From Gammaproteobacteria bacterium (lineage in GTDB: Bacteria > Pseudomonadota > Gammaproteobacteria > UBA9214): a stretch of DNA of 25,872 nucleotides. The stretch is taken from assembly GCA_030632175.1 (NCBI GenBank), contig DAOVVG010000006.1:1-25872 (forward strand), given 5' to 3'. Shown in pieces: positions 14,416-21,850 of this stretch. The position numbers and the translations under genes were made by a program. Numbering within the stretch: the first letter of the stretch is position 1; each line of letters starts with the position of its first letter. The notes under the pieces are model-generated. The model saw only the letters and a program-made list of their open reading frames with translations, was not told where the DNA came from and ran no database searches.

Positions 14416-15216
14416 ATGACAAGAATCGCAATTACCGGCGCAGCCGGTCGCATGGGCCGTAGTCTGATCGAGGCCTGTCAGCAGACAGCCGGTGTTGATG
14501 TCACGGTTGCGCTGGAGCATCCGGACAGTTCACTGCTGGGCAGTGATGCCGGTGACCTGGTTGGCGTCGGCAAGCTGGGCGTTCTGATTGGCTCAGACCT
14601 TTCTGCAGTGGTGGATGATTTTGATGTGTTGATTGATTTCACCCGGCCCGAATCAACGCTCGCGAACCTGGAGGTTTGCCGGCAGGCGGGCCGTCGCCTG
14701 GTGATCGGGACGACGGGGTTCAGCGATGAAGAGAAGGCGCAGATCAAGGCAGTCTCGCAGGATATCGGCGTGGTGTTTGCACCCAACATGAGTGTTGGCG
14801 TCAATGTTTGTCTGAAATTGCTCGATATGGCTGCCCGGGCGCTCGGGGACGATGTCGATATTGAGGTTATCGAAGCGCATCACCGCCATAAGGTGGATGC
14901 CCCCTCGGGTACCGCGCTGCGCATGGGTGAGGTGGTTGCCGCTGCGCTGGGGCGAGATCTGAAGAGTTGCGCCGTCTATGGCCGTGAGGGCAATACCGGT
15001 GAGCGCGACCGCAAGACTATCGGTTTCGAGACCATTCGTGCCGGGGACATTGTCGGTGACCACACCGTGTTGTTTGCCGGCGCCGGTGAGCGCATCGAGA
15101 TCACCCACAAGGCCTCCAGTCGTATGACCTTTGCCAACGGCGCGGTGCGTGCGGCCGGCTGGTTGATGGGGCAGGAATCGGGACTTTTTGATATGCAGGA
15201 CGTGCTGGGGCTTTAG
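14416..15216 (+). CDS. dapB: 4-hydroxy-tetrahydrodipicolinate reductase
   Basis: The 266-residue enzyme makes tetrahydrodipicolinate with NAD(P)H, in the diaminopimelate/lysine pathway that also feeds peptidoglycan. The nucleotide-binding GAAGRMG is at residues 8-14, IGTTGFS at 98-103, and the active-site string EAHHRHKVDAPSGTA has H155, H156 and K159 in the catalytic and substrate-binding places. C-terminal domain is complete. Its position between dnaJ and carA is the conserved gammaproteobacterial order. The REPIN lies between dnaJ and dapB, and 192 nt separate it from carA. Confidence 0.97.
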   Translation: MTRIAITGAAGRMGRSLIEACQQTAGVDVTVALEHPDSSLLGSDAGDLVGVGKLGVLIGSDLSAVVDDFDVLIDFTRPESTLANLEVCRQAGRRLVIGTTGFSDEEKAQIKAVSQDIGVVFAPNMSVGVNVCLKLLDMAARALGDDVDIEVIEAHHRHKVDAPSGTALRMGEVVAAALGRDLKSCAVYGREGNTGERDRKTIGFETIRAGDIVGDHTVLFAGAGERIEITHKASSRMTFANGAVRAAGWLMGQESGLFDMQDVLGL

Positions 15217-15337
15217 GAATGCCCTGTTAGCAGCCGTCAGTCTGAAAACCCCCCGGCTGGCAGGCTTTACCGTAGACAGCCCCCACCCCCATCCAGTACA
15301 ATTCGCGCCATTAATTGATTGTATTATCCAGTAGTTC

Positions 15338-15372
15338 AAAACGGGAAGGTTCCCTGGGAGCCCTCCCGTTTT
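15338..15372 (+). terminator. Terminator-like hairpin between dapB and carA
   Basis: AAAACGGGA (15338-15346) pairs with TCCCGTTTT (15364-15372). An inner GGTTCCC/GGGAGCC pairing extends the stem, and the T4 at 15369-15372 forms the T-run. It may end dapB transcription or work as an attenuator in the carAB leader. A possible -10 box TATTAT lies at 15322-15327, and TACAAT-N15-ATTGTA (15297-15323) is an inverted repeat just before the hairpin. Confidence 0.65.
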
Positions 15373-15396
15373 CTACGCCTGTTTTTTACATAAGAC

Positions 15397-15403
15397 GCGG
15401 AGG
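15397..15403 (+). promoter_or_regulatory. Ribosome binding site deciding the TTG start of carA
   Basis: GCGGAGG ends 5 nt before TTG at 15409. No in-frame ATG is available near the conserved N-terminus. Confidence 0.75.
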
Positions 15404-15408
15404 TCTTC

Positions 15409-16548
15409 TTGAGAAATACGGCCCTGTTGGCCCTGGCAGACGGAAGTATTTTCCGTGGTATCGCTATTGGTATTGAAGGACAAATAGCGGGCGAAGTCGT
15501 CTTCAATACGGCCATGACAGGCTATCAGGAAATTCTCACGGATCCTTCCTACGCGCAACAGATCGTTACCCTGACTTATCCGCACATTGGCAATGTGGGT
15601 GCGAACCCTGAAGATGAGGAGGCCGGCGAGATTCATTGTTCCGGGCTGGTTATCAGGGATCTCCCGCTGCTGGCCAGCAGCTGGCGCAGCCAGTACTCGC
15701 TGGAAGATTATCTAAAAGACCGCGGCATTATCGGTATCGCTGATATCGACACCCGTCGGTTGACCCGCTTGTTACGCGAGCAGGGTGCGCAGGCTGGCTG
15801 CATTATGGCCGGTGAGGGACTGGATGAAGCCGCTGCACTGTCGATGGCGCGCGAGTTTCCCGGCCTTAAGGGTATGGATCTGGCAAAAGAAGTCACTACG
15901 ACCGAGTCATACAGCTGGCGCCAGGGTTGCTGGTCACTGGCGGACGGATTGCCGGATGACGGCACGGATGCGTCATTGCCCTGGCATGTGGTGGCCTACG
16001 ACTTTGGCGTGAAACGCAATATCCTGCGCATGCTGGCGGACAGAGGCTGTCGCCTGACCGTCGTGCCTGCGACCACGCCGGCATCTGACGTGCTGGCCAT
16101 GCAACCGGACGGCGTGTTCCTGTCCAACGGTCCGGGTGATCCGGAACCCTGTGACTACGCCATCACGGCAATTCAGCAACTGCTGGACAGCGGCCTGCCG
16201 ATTTTCGGTATTTGTCTCGGTCATCAGTTGTTGTCTTTGGCGAGTGGCGCGAAGACCATCAAAATGAAATTTGGCCATCACGGTGCCAACCACCCGGTGC
16301 AGGACCTGGCCGGCAAGCAGGTCATGATTACCAGCCAGAACCACGGTTTTGCAGTCGATGATGACAGCCTGCCGGATAACCTTGTCGCGACACACCGGTC
16401 CCTGTTTGACGGTTCCCTGCAAGGGGTGGCACGCACCGACTGTCCGGCGTTCAGTTTTCAGGGGCACCCGGAAGCGAGTCCCGGACCGCACGATGTCGCG
16501 CCGTTGTTTGACCAATTCATTGACATGATCAGGGCGAGGACAGCCTGA
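15409..16548 (+). CDS. carA: Carbamoyl-phosphate synthase small (glutaminase) subunit
   Basis: A 379-residue class I glutamine amidotransferase subunit that frees ammonia from glutamine for CarB, serving pyrimidine and arginine synthesis. The catalytic triad is intact at C269 (IFGICLGHQ), H353 and E355 (FQGHPEAS), exactly the numbering of the E. coli enzyme. The N-terminal half has the typical LALADGSIFRG and ATTGYQE-like FNTAMTGYQEILTDPSY region. The start is TTG with a strong GGAGG. carB begins 3 nt after the stop, so the two are one operon. A terminator-like hairpin lies in the upstream leader; CarAB synthesis is commonly controlled by pyrimidines and arginine. Confidence 0.98.
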   Translation: MRNTALLALADGSIFRGIAIGIEGQIAGEVVFNTAMTGYQEILTDPSYAQQIVTLTYPHIGNVGANPEDEEAGEIHCSGLVIRDLPLLASSWRSQYSLEDYLKDRGIIGIADIDTRRLTRLLREQGAQAGCIMAGEGLDEAAALSMAREFPGLKGMDLAKEVTTTESYSWRQGCWSLADGLPDDGTDASLPWHVVAYDFGVKRNILRMLADRGCRLTVVPATTPASDVLAMQPDGVFLSNGPGDPEPCDYAITAIQQLLDSGLPIFGICLGHQLLSLASGAKTIKMKFGHHGANHPVQDLAGKQVMITSQNHGFAVDDDSLPDNLVATHRSLFDGSLQGVARTDCPAFSFQGHPEASPGPHDVAPLFDQFIDMIRARTA

Positions 16549-16551
16549 GTT

Positions 16552-19500
16552 ATGCCAAAGCGTACTGACATCAAAAGTATTTTAATTATTGGCGCAGGCC
16601 CGATTGTTATCGGACAGGCCTGTGAGTTCGATTATTCGGGTGCCCAGGCCTGCAAGGCGTTGCGCGAGGAGGGCTACCGGGTGGTACTGGTGAATTCCAA
16701 CCCGGCGACCATCATGACTGACCCGGATATGGCCGATGCGGTCTATATCGAACCGGTTCACTGGCAAACAGTCGCGCATATTATCGAGAAGGAACGTCCC
16801 GATGCGCTGCTGCCAACGATGGGCGGGCAGACGGCACTGAATTGTGCACTGGACCTGGTGCGTGAGGGCGTGCTGGAGAAATTCGGCGTTGAACTGATTG
16901 GCGCCAGCCGCGAAGCCATTGACATGGCCGAGGACCGTGGCCTGTTTCGTGACGCCATGACCGAGATCGGGCTGAGTACACCGCATGCAAAAGTGGTACA
17001 CAGCATGGAGGTGGCACATCAGGTGCAGGCTTCCATCGGTTTCCCGATCATTATCCGGCCCTCCTTTACCATGGGTGGCAGTGGCGGCGGCATCGCCTAC
17101 AACAAGGAAGAGTTTGTCGCCATCTGTGAACACGGCCTGGACCTGTCGCCCACTACCGAGGTGTTGCTGGAAGAATCTGTGCTTGGCTGGAAAGAGTACG
17201 AGATGGAGGTGGTGCGTGACAGGAACGACAACTGCATCATTATCTGTTCTATCGAGAATCTCGACCCCATGGGTGTGCATACCGGTGATTCCATCACCGT
17301 GGCGCCGGCACAGACGCTGACGGACAAGGAATACCAGTTGATGCGTAATGCCTCGCTTGCCGTGCTGCGCAAGATTGGCGTGGAGACCGGCGGTTCCAAT
17401 GTACAGTTCGCGATCAATCCCAAAGACGGCAGCATGATCGTGATCGAGATGAATCCGCGTGTGTCGCGTTCGTCTGCGCTGGCTTCCAAGGCTACCGGGT
17501 TCCCGATTGCCAAGGTGGCTGCAAAACTGGCCGTCGGCTTTACCCTGGACGAGTTGAAGAACGAAATTACCGGCGGGGCAACACCGGCTTCTTTTGAACC
17601 AACCATCGATTATGTGGTTACCAAGATACCGCGCTTTACCTTTGAAAAATTTCCGCAGGCCGAGCGGGTGCTTGGTACGCAGATGAAGTCTGTTGGCGAG
17701 GTAATGGCTATTGGCCGTACCTTCCAGGAGTCATTGCAGAAGGCCTTGCGCGGGCTGGAAACCGGTGTCGATGGCCTGGATGAGATAGTTGATCTCTCTG
17801 TCGAAGGTGCACGGGACGAATTAATAAAAGAGCTGCGCATCGCGCGCCCGGAACGGTTGTGGAATGTTGCTGACGGTTTTCGCGCCGGTCTGACGCTGGA
17901 GGATCTGTTTGAGCTGACGGCGATTGATCCCTGGTTCCTGGCGCAAATCAGTGACCTGGTGGCCACTGAGGATACGCTGCGTTCATTGAGTGTGGAGTCG
18001 CTCGATGCCGATCGCCTGCGGCAGCTGAAGCGCAAGGGCTTTTCGGACCGCCGCCTGGCCAGCTTGATGGACTGCACCGAGGGCAAGGTGCGTCGGCGTC
18101 GTCATGAGCTGCATGTACGGCCGGTGTACAAGCGCGTTGATACCTGTGCGGCCGAGTTCTCAACGTCGACCGCCTATCTGTATTCCACCTATGAAGAGGA
18201 ATGTGAATCGGCCCCCACTGGAAACGACAAGATCATGGTGCTGGGTGGCGGACCGAACCGGATCGGGCAGGGCATCGAGTTTGATTACTGTTGCGTGCAT
18301 GCCGCCATGGCCTGCCGTGCGGATGGTTTTGAGACCATCATGATCAACTGCAACCCGGAAACAGTCTCAACTGACTATGACACCTCCGACCGTTTGTATT
18401 TTGAATCCCTGACCCTGGAAGATGTGCTGGAAGTTATTCATGTCGAGCAGCCAAAGGGCGTTATTGTGCAGTACGGTGGACAGACACCGCTCAAATTGTC
18501 ACGCGGACTGGAAGCCAATGGTGCGCCGGTTATTGGCACCTCGGCGGATGCGATTGACCATGCGGAAGATCGGGAGCGTTTTCAGCAGATGGTGTTGAAA
18601 CTGGGGTTGCTGCAACCGCCGAACCAGATTGCCTCGACCGCGGAAGAAGCGCTGACGCTGGCTGAAAAGGTCGGCTATCCACTGGTCGTTCGTCCTTCCT
18701 ACGTGCTGGGCGGGCGCGCGATGGAAATTGTTTACTCGGAAGAAGATCTGGTGCGCTATATGCGCGAGGCCGTGCAGGTTTCCAACGATTCACCGGTGCT
18801 GCTGGACCGCTTTCTCGACGATGCAGTCGAGGTGGATGTGGACGCCATCTGTGACGGCGAGGATGTGCTGATCGGCGGCATCATGGAGCACATTGAACAA
18901 GCCGGTGTGCATTCGGGTGATTCGGCCTGTTCGTTGCCACCCTATACGCTTAGCGAAGATGTGCAGGCGCGTATGTGTGATCAGGTGGTCCGCATGGCCA
19001 AAGAGCTCAAGGTGAACGGGCTGATGAATACGCAGTTTGCGGTCAAGGGCGAGGATATTTATCTGATCGAGGTGAACCCGCGCGCTTCACGCACGGTACC
19101 GTTTGTTTCCAAGGCGACATCCAGGCCGCTGGCCAAGATTGCGGCCAGCGTCATGACCGGGACTTCGCTGAAGGCGCAGGGTCTGACCGAGCCATACAAG
19201 CCGGCGTTCTTTTCTGTTAAGGAAGCCGTGTTTCCGTTTATCAAGTTTCAGGGCGTTGATCCGCTGCTCGGGCCGGAAATGAAATCCACCGGTGAGGTTA
19301 TGGGTATCGGCCGTACTTTCGGTGAGGCGTTTGCCAAGGCCCAGCTGGGTGCCGGCAATGCCGTACCGGTTACCGGCACGGCCTTTCTGAGTGTGCGCAA
19401 GGCCGATCGCCAGGGTGTCGTCAGCCTGGCGCGTGAGCTGGTTAACAAGGGATTCAAGCTGGTTGCTACCCGGGGCACCGCCAAGGCAATCAATGGGGGC

Positions 19501-19773
19501 GACGTCGAGTGTGCCGTGGTCAATAAAGTGATGGAAGGCCGTCCGCATATCGTCGATATGATCAAGAACGGCCAGGTTGATCTGATCGTCAATACCACAG
19601 AAGGCAAACAGGCAATCGCCGATTCCTACACCATTCGAAGAACGGCCCTGCAGAACAAGATTTCCTACAGCACGACACTGGCCGGTGCGCGTGCCACCTG
19701 TATGGCGCTGGAGTATCTGACGACTGCCAGTGTTAACAGCCTGCAGGACCTGCATCAGGAGAAGAACACATGA
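16552..19773 (+). CDS. carB: Carbamoyl-phosphate synthase large subunit
   Basis: The 1073-residue product has the same length as E. coli CarB. Two homologous ATP-grasp halves are plain: the first starts with IKSILIIGAGPIVIGQACEFDYSG and makes carboxy phosphate, the second starts at about residue 560 with IMVLGGGPNRIGQGIEFDYCC and phosphorylates carbamate. An oligomerisation region lies between them and an allosteric MGS-like domain forms the last ~140 residues (VSLARELVNKGFKLVATRGTAKAI), the site of UMP/IMP/ornithine control in the family. The last bases overlap the greA start as ATGA, so greA is translationally coupled. Confidence 0.99.
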   Translation: MPKRTDIKSILIIGAGPIVIGQACEFDYSGAQACKALREEGYRVVLVNSNPATIMTDPDMADAVYIEPVHWQTVAHIIEKERPDALLPTMGGQTALNCALDLVREGVLEKFGVELIGASREAIDMAEDRGLFRDAMTEIGLSTPHAKVVHSMEVAHQVQASIGFPIIIRPSFTMGGSGGGIAYNKEEFVAICEHGLDLSPTTEVLLEESVLGWKEYEMEVVRDRNDNCIIICSIENLDPMGVHTGDSITVAPAQTLTDKEYQLMRNASLAVLRKIGVETGGSNVQFAINPKDGSMIVIEMNPRVSRSSALASKATGFPIAKVAAKLAVGFTLDELKNEITGGATPASFEPTIDYVVTKIPRFTFEKFPQAERVLGTQMKSVGEVMAIGRTFQESLQKALRGLETGVDGLDEIVDLSVEGARDELIKELRIARPERLWNVADGFRAGLTLEDLFELTAIDPWFLAQISDLVATEDTLRSLSVESLDADRLRQLKRKGFSDRRLASLMDCTEGKVRRRRHELHVRPVYKRVDTCAAEFSTSTAYLYSTYEEECESAPTGNDKIMVLGGGPNRIGQGIEFDYCCVHAAMACRADGFETIMINCNPETVSTDYDTSDRLYFESLTLEDVLEVIHVEQPKGVIVQYGGQTPLKLSRGLEANGAPVIGTSADAIDHAEDRERFQQMVLKLGLLQPPNQIASTAEEALTLAEKVGYPLVVRPSYVLGGRAMEIVYSEEDLVRYMREAVQVSNDSPVLLDRFLDDAVEVDVDAICDGEDVLIGGIMEHIEQAGVHSGDSACSLPPYTLSEDVQARMCDQVVRMAKELKVNGLMNTQFAVKGEDIYLIEVNPRASRTVPFVSKATSRPLAKIAASVMTGTSLKAQGLTEPYKPAFFSVKEAVFPFIKFQGVDPLLGPEMKSTGEVMGIGRTFGEAFAKAQLGAGNAVPVTGTAFLSVRKADRQGVVSLARELVNKGFKLVATRGTAKAINGGDVECAVVNKVMEGRPHIVDMIKNGQVDLIVNTTEGKQAIADSYTIRRTALQNKISYSTTLAGARATCMALEYLTTASVNSLQDLHQEKNT

Positions 19774-20249
19774 CAACCAAGGTTCCGATTACCGCCAGTG
19801 GTGCGGAAAAATTGCGCGAAGAACTTAATCGATTGAAGACAGTCGAACGGCCGCGGATCATCCAGGCGATTGCCGAAGCACGTGCACATGGCGATTTGAA
19901 AGAAAATGCCGAGTATCACGCGGCGCGCGAACAGCAGAGTTTTGCGGAAGGCCGCATCAAGGAAATCAATGGCAAGTTAAGTAATGCCCATGTCGTTGAT
20001 GTCACTACCCTGGAAGCAAGCGGCAAGGTCGTCTTCGGCTGTACGGTTGAGCTGATTGATGAGGATACCGAGGAAACCATTGTCTACCAGATCGTCGGTG
20101 AAGATGAGGCCGACATCAAGAGCGGAAAAATTTCCTTCAGCTCGCCGATTGCGCGAGCCCTGATCACCAAGTTGGAGGGTGATGTAGTGTCCGTCGTGGT
20201 TCCTGGTGGCGAAAGAAATCTGGAAATAGTAGAAGTCCGCTACATTTAA
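19770..20249 (+). CDS. greA: Transcription elongation factor GreA
   Basis: A 159-residue factor that reactivates backtracked RNA polymerase by stimulating transcript cleavage. The N-terminal coiled coil carries the catalytic tip HGDLKENAEYHAAREQQ with D42 and E45, and the C-terminal globular domain has the usual SPIARALITKLEGDVVSVVVPGG ending. AGGAG (19757-19761) stands 8 nt before the ATG, inside carB. The ATGA overlap places it in the carAB operon, the standard order in this group. Two direct REP units follow. Confidence 0.98.
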   Translation: MTTKVPITASGAEKLREELNRLKTVERPRIIQAIAEARAHGDLKENAEYHAAREQQSFAEGRIKEINGKLSNAHVVDVTTLEASGKVVFGCTVELIDEDTEETIVYQIVGEDEADIKSGKISFSSPIARALITKLEGDVVSVVVPGGERNLEIVEVRYI

Positions 20250-20273
20250 TCACTCGCGCCAGCCTTTTTTGCA

Positions 20274-20297
20274 GTGGGAGCGCTTTGCAAGCGCGAT
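20274..20297 (+). repeat. REP unit 1 after greA
   Basis: A 24-nt unit GTGGGAG + CGCTTtgcAAGCG + CGAT. It has the same head (GTrGGAG), a palindromic core and the same CGAT end as the REPIN units at 14260 and 23793, but the core bases differ with compensatory changes that keep the pairing. Confidence 0.8.
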
Positions 20298-20334
20298 TGG
20301 CCCAGCGAGTGTTTCCTCAAACGTGTCTGTTTGT

Positions 20335-20358
20335 GTAGGAGCGCATCTCGTGCGCGAT
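20335..20358 (+). repeat. REP unit 2 before the DUF4149 gene
   Basis: A 24-nt unit GTAGGAG + CGCATctcGTGCG + CGAT in the same orientation as the unit at 20274. Relative to the REPIN units a G-C pair of the core is changed to C-G on both sides, which keeps the hairpin. It ends 11 nt before the next start codon. Confidence 0.85.
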
Positions 20359-20369
20359 AATCAATTTCC

Positions 20370-20804
20370 ATGAATGCTAACCTGATTCCATCCCTCGAAC
20401 GTATCCTGCTTACCCTCTGGGTTGGCAGTCTCTGGGTCGTTGGCTTTGTGGTAGCCCCCGTGCTGTTTGCAGAGCTGGATGATCGCGTCCTGGCGGGCAG
20501 CACCGCCGGTAGCCTGTTTACACTCACCAGTTATATCGGACTGGCTTGCGGCTGTTCGTTGCTGGTATTCAATGGAGTGGTCCGCAGGCGCATCAACTGG
20601 CGTGCGGTTGTGATCACCGGCATGCTGTTACTGGTTGTGATTGGTCAGTTTGTGATTGCGCCAATGGTGGCGGATCTGCGTGTGCAGGGACTGACGGACA
20701 CGCCGCGATTCGGCCAGTTGCATGGCGTGGCGAGTGTACTTTTTTTGATGACCAGTCTTCTTGGGCTGGTGCTGGTTGCGGCGGGGCAGTACCGCGAGGA
20801 TTAG
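20370..20804 (+). CDS. DUF4149 (TMEM205-like) membrane protein
   Basis: A 144-residue protein with four predicted membrane helices (about 8-28, 48-68, 76-97, 115-138). It has the DUF4149 look: LERILLTLWVGSLWVVGFVVAPVLF near the start and FGQLHGVASVLFLM before the last helix. A gene of this type often sits between greA and yhbY in Gammaproteobacteria. No function is established. There is no recognisable ribosome site, because the REP unit ends only 11 nt before the ATG. It overlaps the convergent yhbY by 4 nt. Confidence 0.88.
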   Translation: MNANLIPSLERILLTLWVGSLWVVGFVVAPVLFAELDDRVLAGSTAGSLFTLTSYIGLACGCSLLVFNGVVRRRINWRAVVITGMLLLVVIGQFVIAPMVADLRVQGLTDTPRFGQLHGVASVLFLMTSLLGLVLVAAGQYRED

Positions 20805-21073
20805 TCCGGGTGTTTGCGGTAGATGAGTGCGATGTGACCGATGGCCTGCACGAGTTCGGCGTCGAACTGGTCGCAAATTCGGGTGATGATCTTTTTACGC
20901 TCATCGCGCTCTGCACCACCGATCTTGATTTTCATCAGTTCATGATGCTCCAGTGACAGCTCGATTTCTCGCAGTACTGCCTTGCTCAGCCCGGCATTAC
21001 CGATGCTGACCACCGGTTTAAGGGTGTGCCCGCGACCCCGCAGATCGTGCTTCATTTTTTCAGTCAGTGACAT
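20801..21073 (-). CDS. yhbY: Ribosome assembly RNA-binding protein YhbY (CRM domain)
   Basis: A 90-residue single CRM-domain protein that associates with the pre-50S ribosomal subunit. Conserved parts are LTEKMKHDLRGRGHTLKPVVSIGNAGLS, where the IGNAG loop contacts RNA, and ELMKIKIGG further on. The ATG at 21073 (MSLTEKMK) is chosen; the open frame reaches 21094 but the added residues are not conserved. It diverges from rlmE with 65 nt between the starts, fitting its joint role with rlmE in 50S maturation. Confidence 0.95.
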   Translation of the reverse strand: MSLTEKMKHDLRGRGHTLKPVVSIGNAGLSKAVLREIELSLEHHELMKIKIGGAERDERKKIITRICDQFDAELVQAIGHIALIYRKHPD

Positions 21074-21138
21074 AACGCGTAATTCCGTGAACAATAGTGT
21101 GATTATACGGCCAACCGGTCATCAGTAGACAGAGGACG

Positions 21139-21771
21139 ATGGGTAAAAGCAAAAGCAGCCACCAGTGGCTCAAGGCACATTTTGATGATGAATACGTCAA
21201 GCGCGCGCAGCGCGACGGTTATCGCTCGCGTGCCGTCTATAAGCTGGAGGAAATCCAGCAGAAAGACCGCATACTGCGTGCCGGGTCAGTGATTGTGGAT
21301 CTGGGAGCGGCCCCCGGCGGCTGGTCGCAATATGCCGCGCGGCAGCTGGGGTCGAAGGGCCGGATCTTCGCGCTGGATATCCTGCCCATGGATGATTTGC
21401 CCGGCGTCGAGTTTATCGAGGGTGATTTCAGGGAGAGTGAAGCGATTAATTCTCTTATGGAAAAGCTGGGCGGCGCGGCAGTGGACCTTGTAATGTCGGA
21501 CATGGCCCCCAATATAAGCGGTATGGAGGCAGTGGATCAGCCGCGCAGTATGTACCTGATGGAACTCGCCGCTGAATTTGCAGCCGACGTGCTACGCGAG
21601 GGAGGCGATCTTCTGTTCAAGGGTTTTCATGGTGAAGGCTTTGATGCCTTGATCAAGAGCCTGCGCAGCCAGTATCACAAGGTATTGATCCGTAAGCCTA
21701 AAGCTTCACGCCCACGCAGCCGTGAAGTATATGTATTGGCAAAAGGCCGTCTCAAGCCGAATGTGTCATAA
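21139..21771 (+). CDS. rlmE: 23S rRNA 2'-O-methyltransferase RlmE (FtsJ/RrmJ)
   Basis: A 210-residue SAM-dependent methylase that modifies U2552 in the A loop of 23S rRNA, a late 50S assembly step. The SAM motif VDLGAAPGGWSQ is at 53-64. The catalytic tetrad K-D-K-E is intact at K35, D121, K161 and E196, matching E. coli K38/D124/K164/E199 with a shift of three. A heat-shock gene in E. coli, co-transcribed with ftsH; here ftsH starts 79 nt later. I saw no RpoH promoter in front of either. Confidence 0.97.
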   Translation: MGKSKSSHQWLKAHFDDEYVKRAQRDGYRSRAVYKLEEIQQKDRILRAGSVIVDLGAAPGGWSQYAARQLGSKGRIFALDILPMDDLPGVEFIEGDFRESEAINSLMEKLGGAAVDLVMSDMAPNISGMEAVDQPRSMYLMELAAEFAADVLREGGDLLFKGFHGEGFDALIKSLRSQYHKVLIRKPKASRPRSREVYVLAKGRLKPNVS

Positions 21772-21836
21772 TTATTAAAGCCACGCTTTTGGCGCGTCGA
21801 TTATTAAGGATACAAAGGCACCACATTACGTTAACT

Positions 21837-21842
21837 AGAGGT
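21837..21842 (+). promoter_or_regulatory. Ribosome binding site for the TTG start of ftsH
   Basis: AGAGGT lies 8 nt before TTG at 21851. The N-terminus MNDLAKNLILW that follows is the conserved FtsH start. Confidence 0.65.
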
Positions 21843-21850
21843 AAACCGGT

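Noticed and set aside
14653..15339. 228-codon minus-strand frame opposite dapB
   Set aside because: It covers conserved dapB codons and its product is not protein-like; it is a codon-bias shadow.
19087..19776. 229-codon minus-strand frame opposite the end of carB
   Set aside because: Shadow of the conserved CarB allosteric domain; no independent support.
21772..21850. RpoH promoter before ftsH
   Set aside because: No CTTGAAA/CCCCAT pair at a suitable spacing can be found in the gap, despite ftsH being a heat-shock gene in E. coli.
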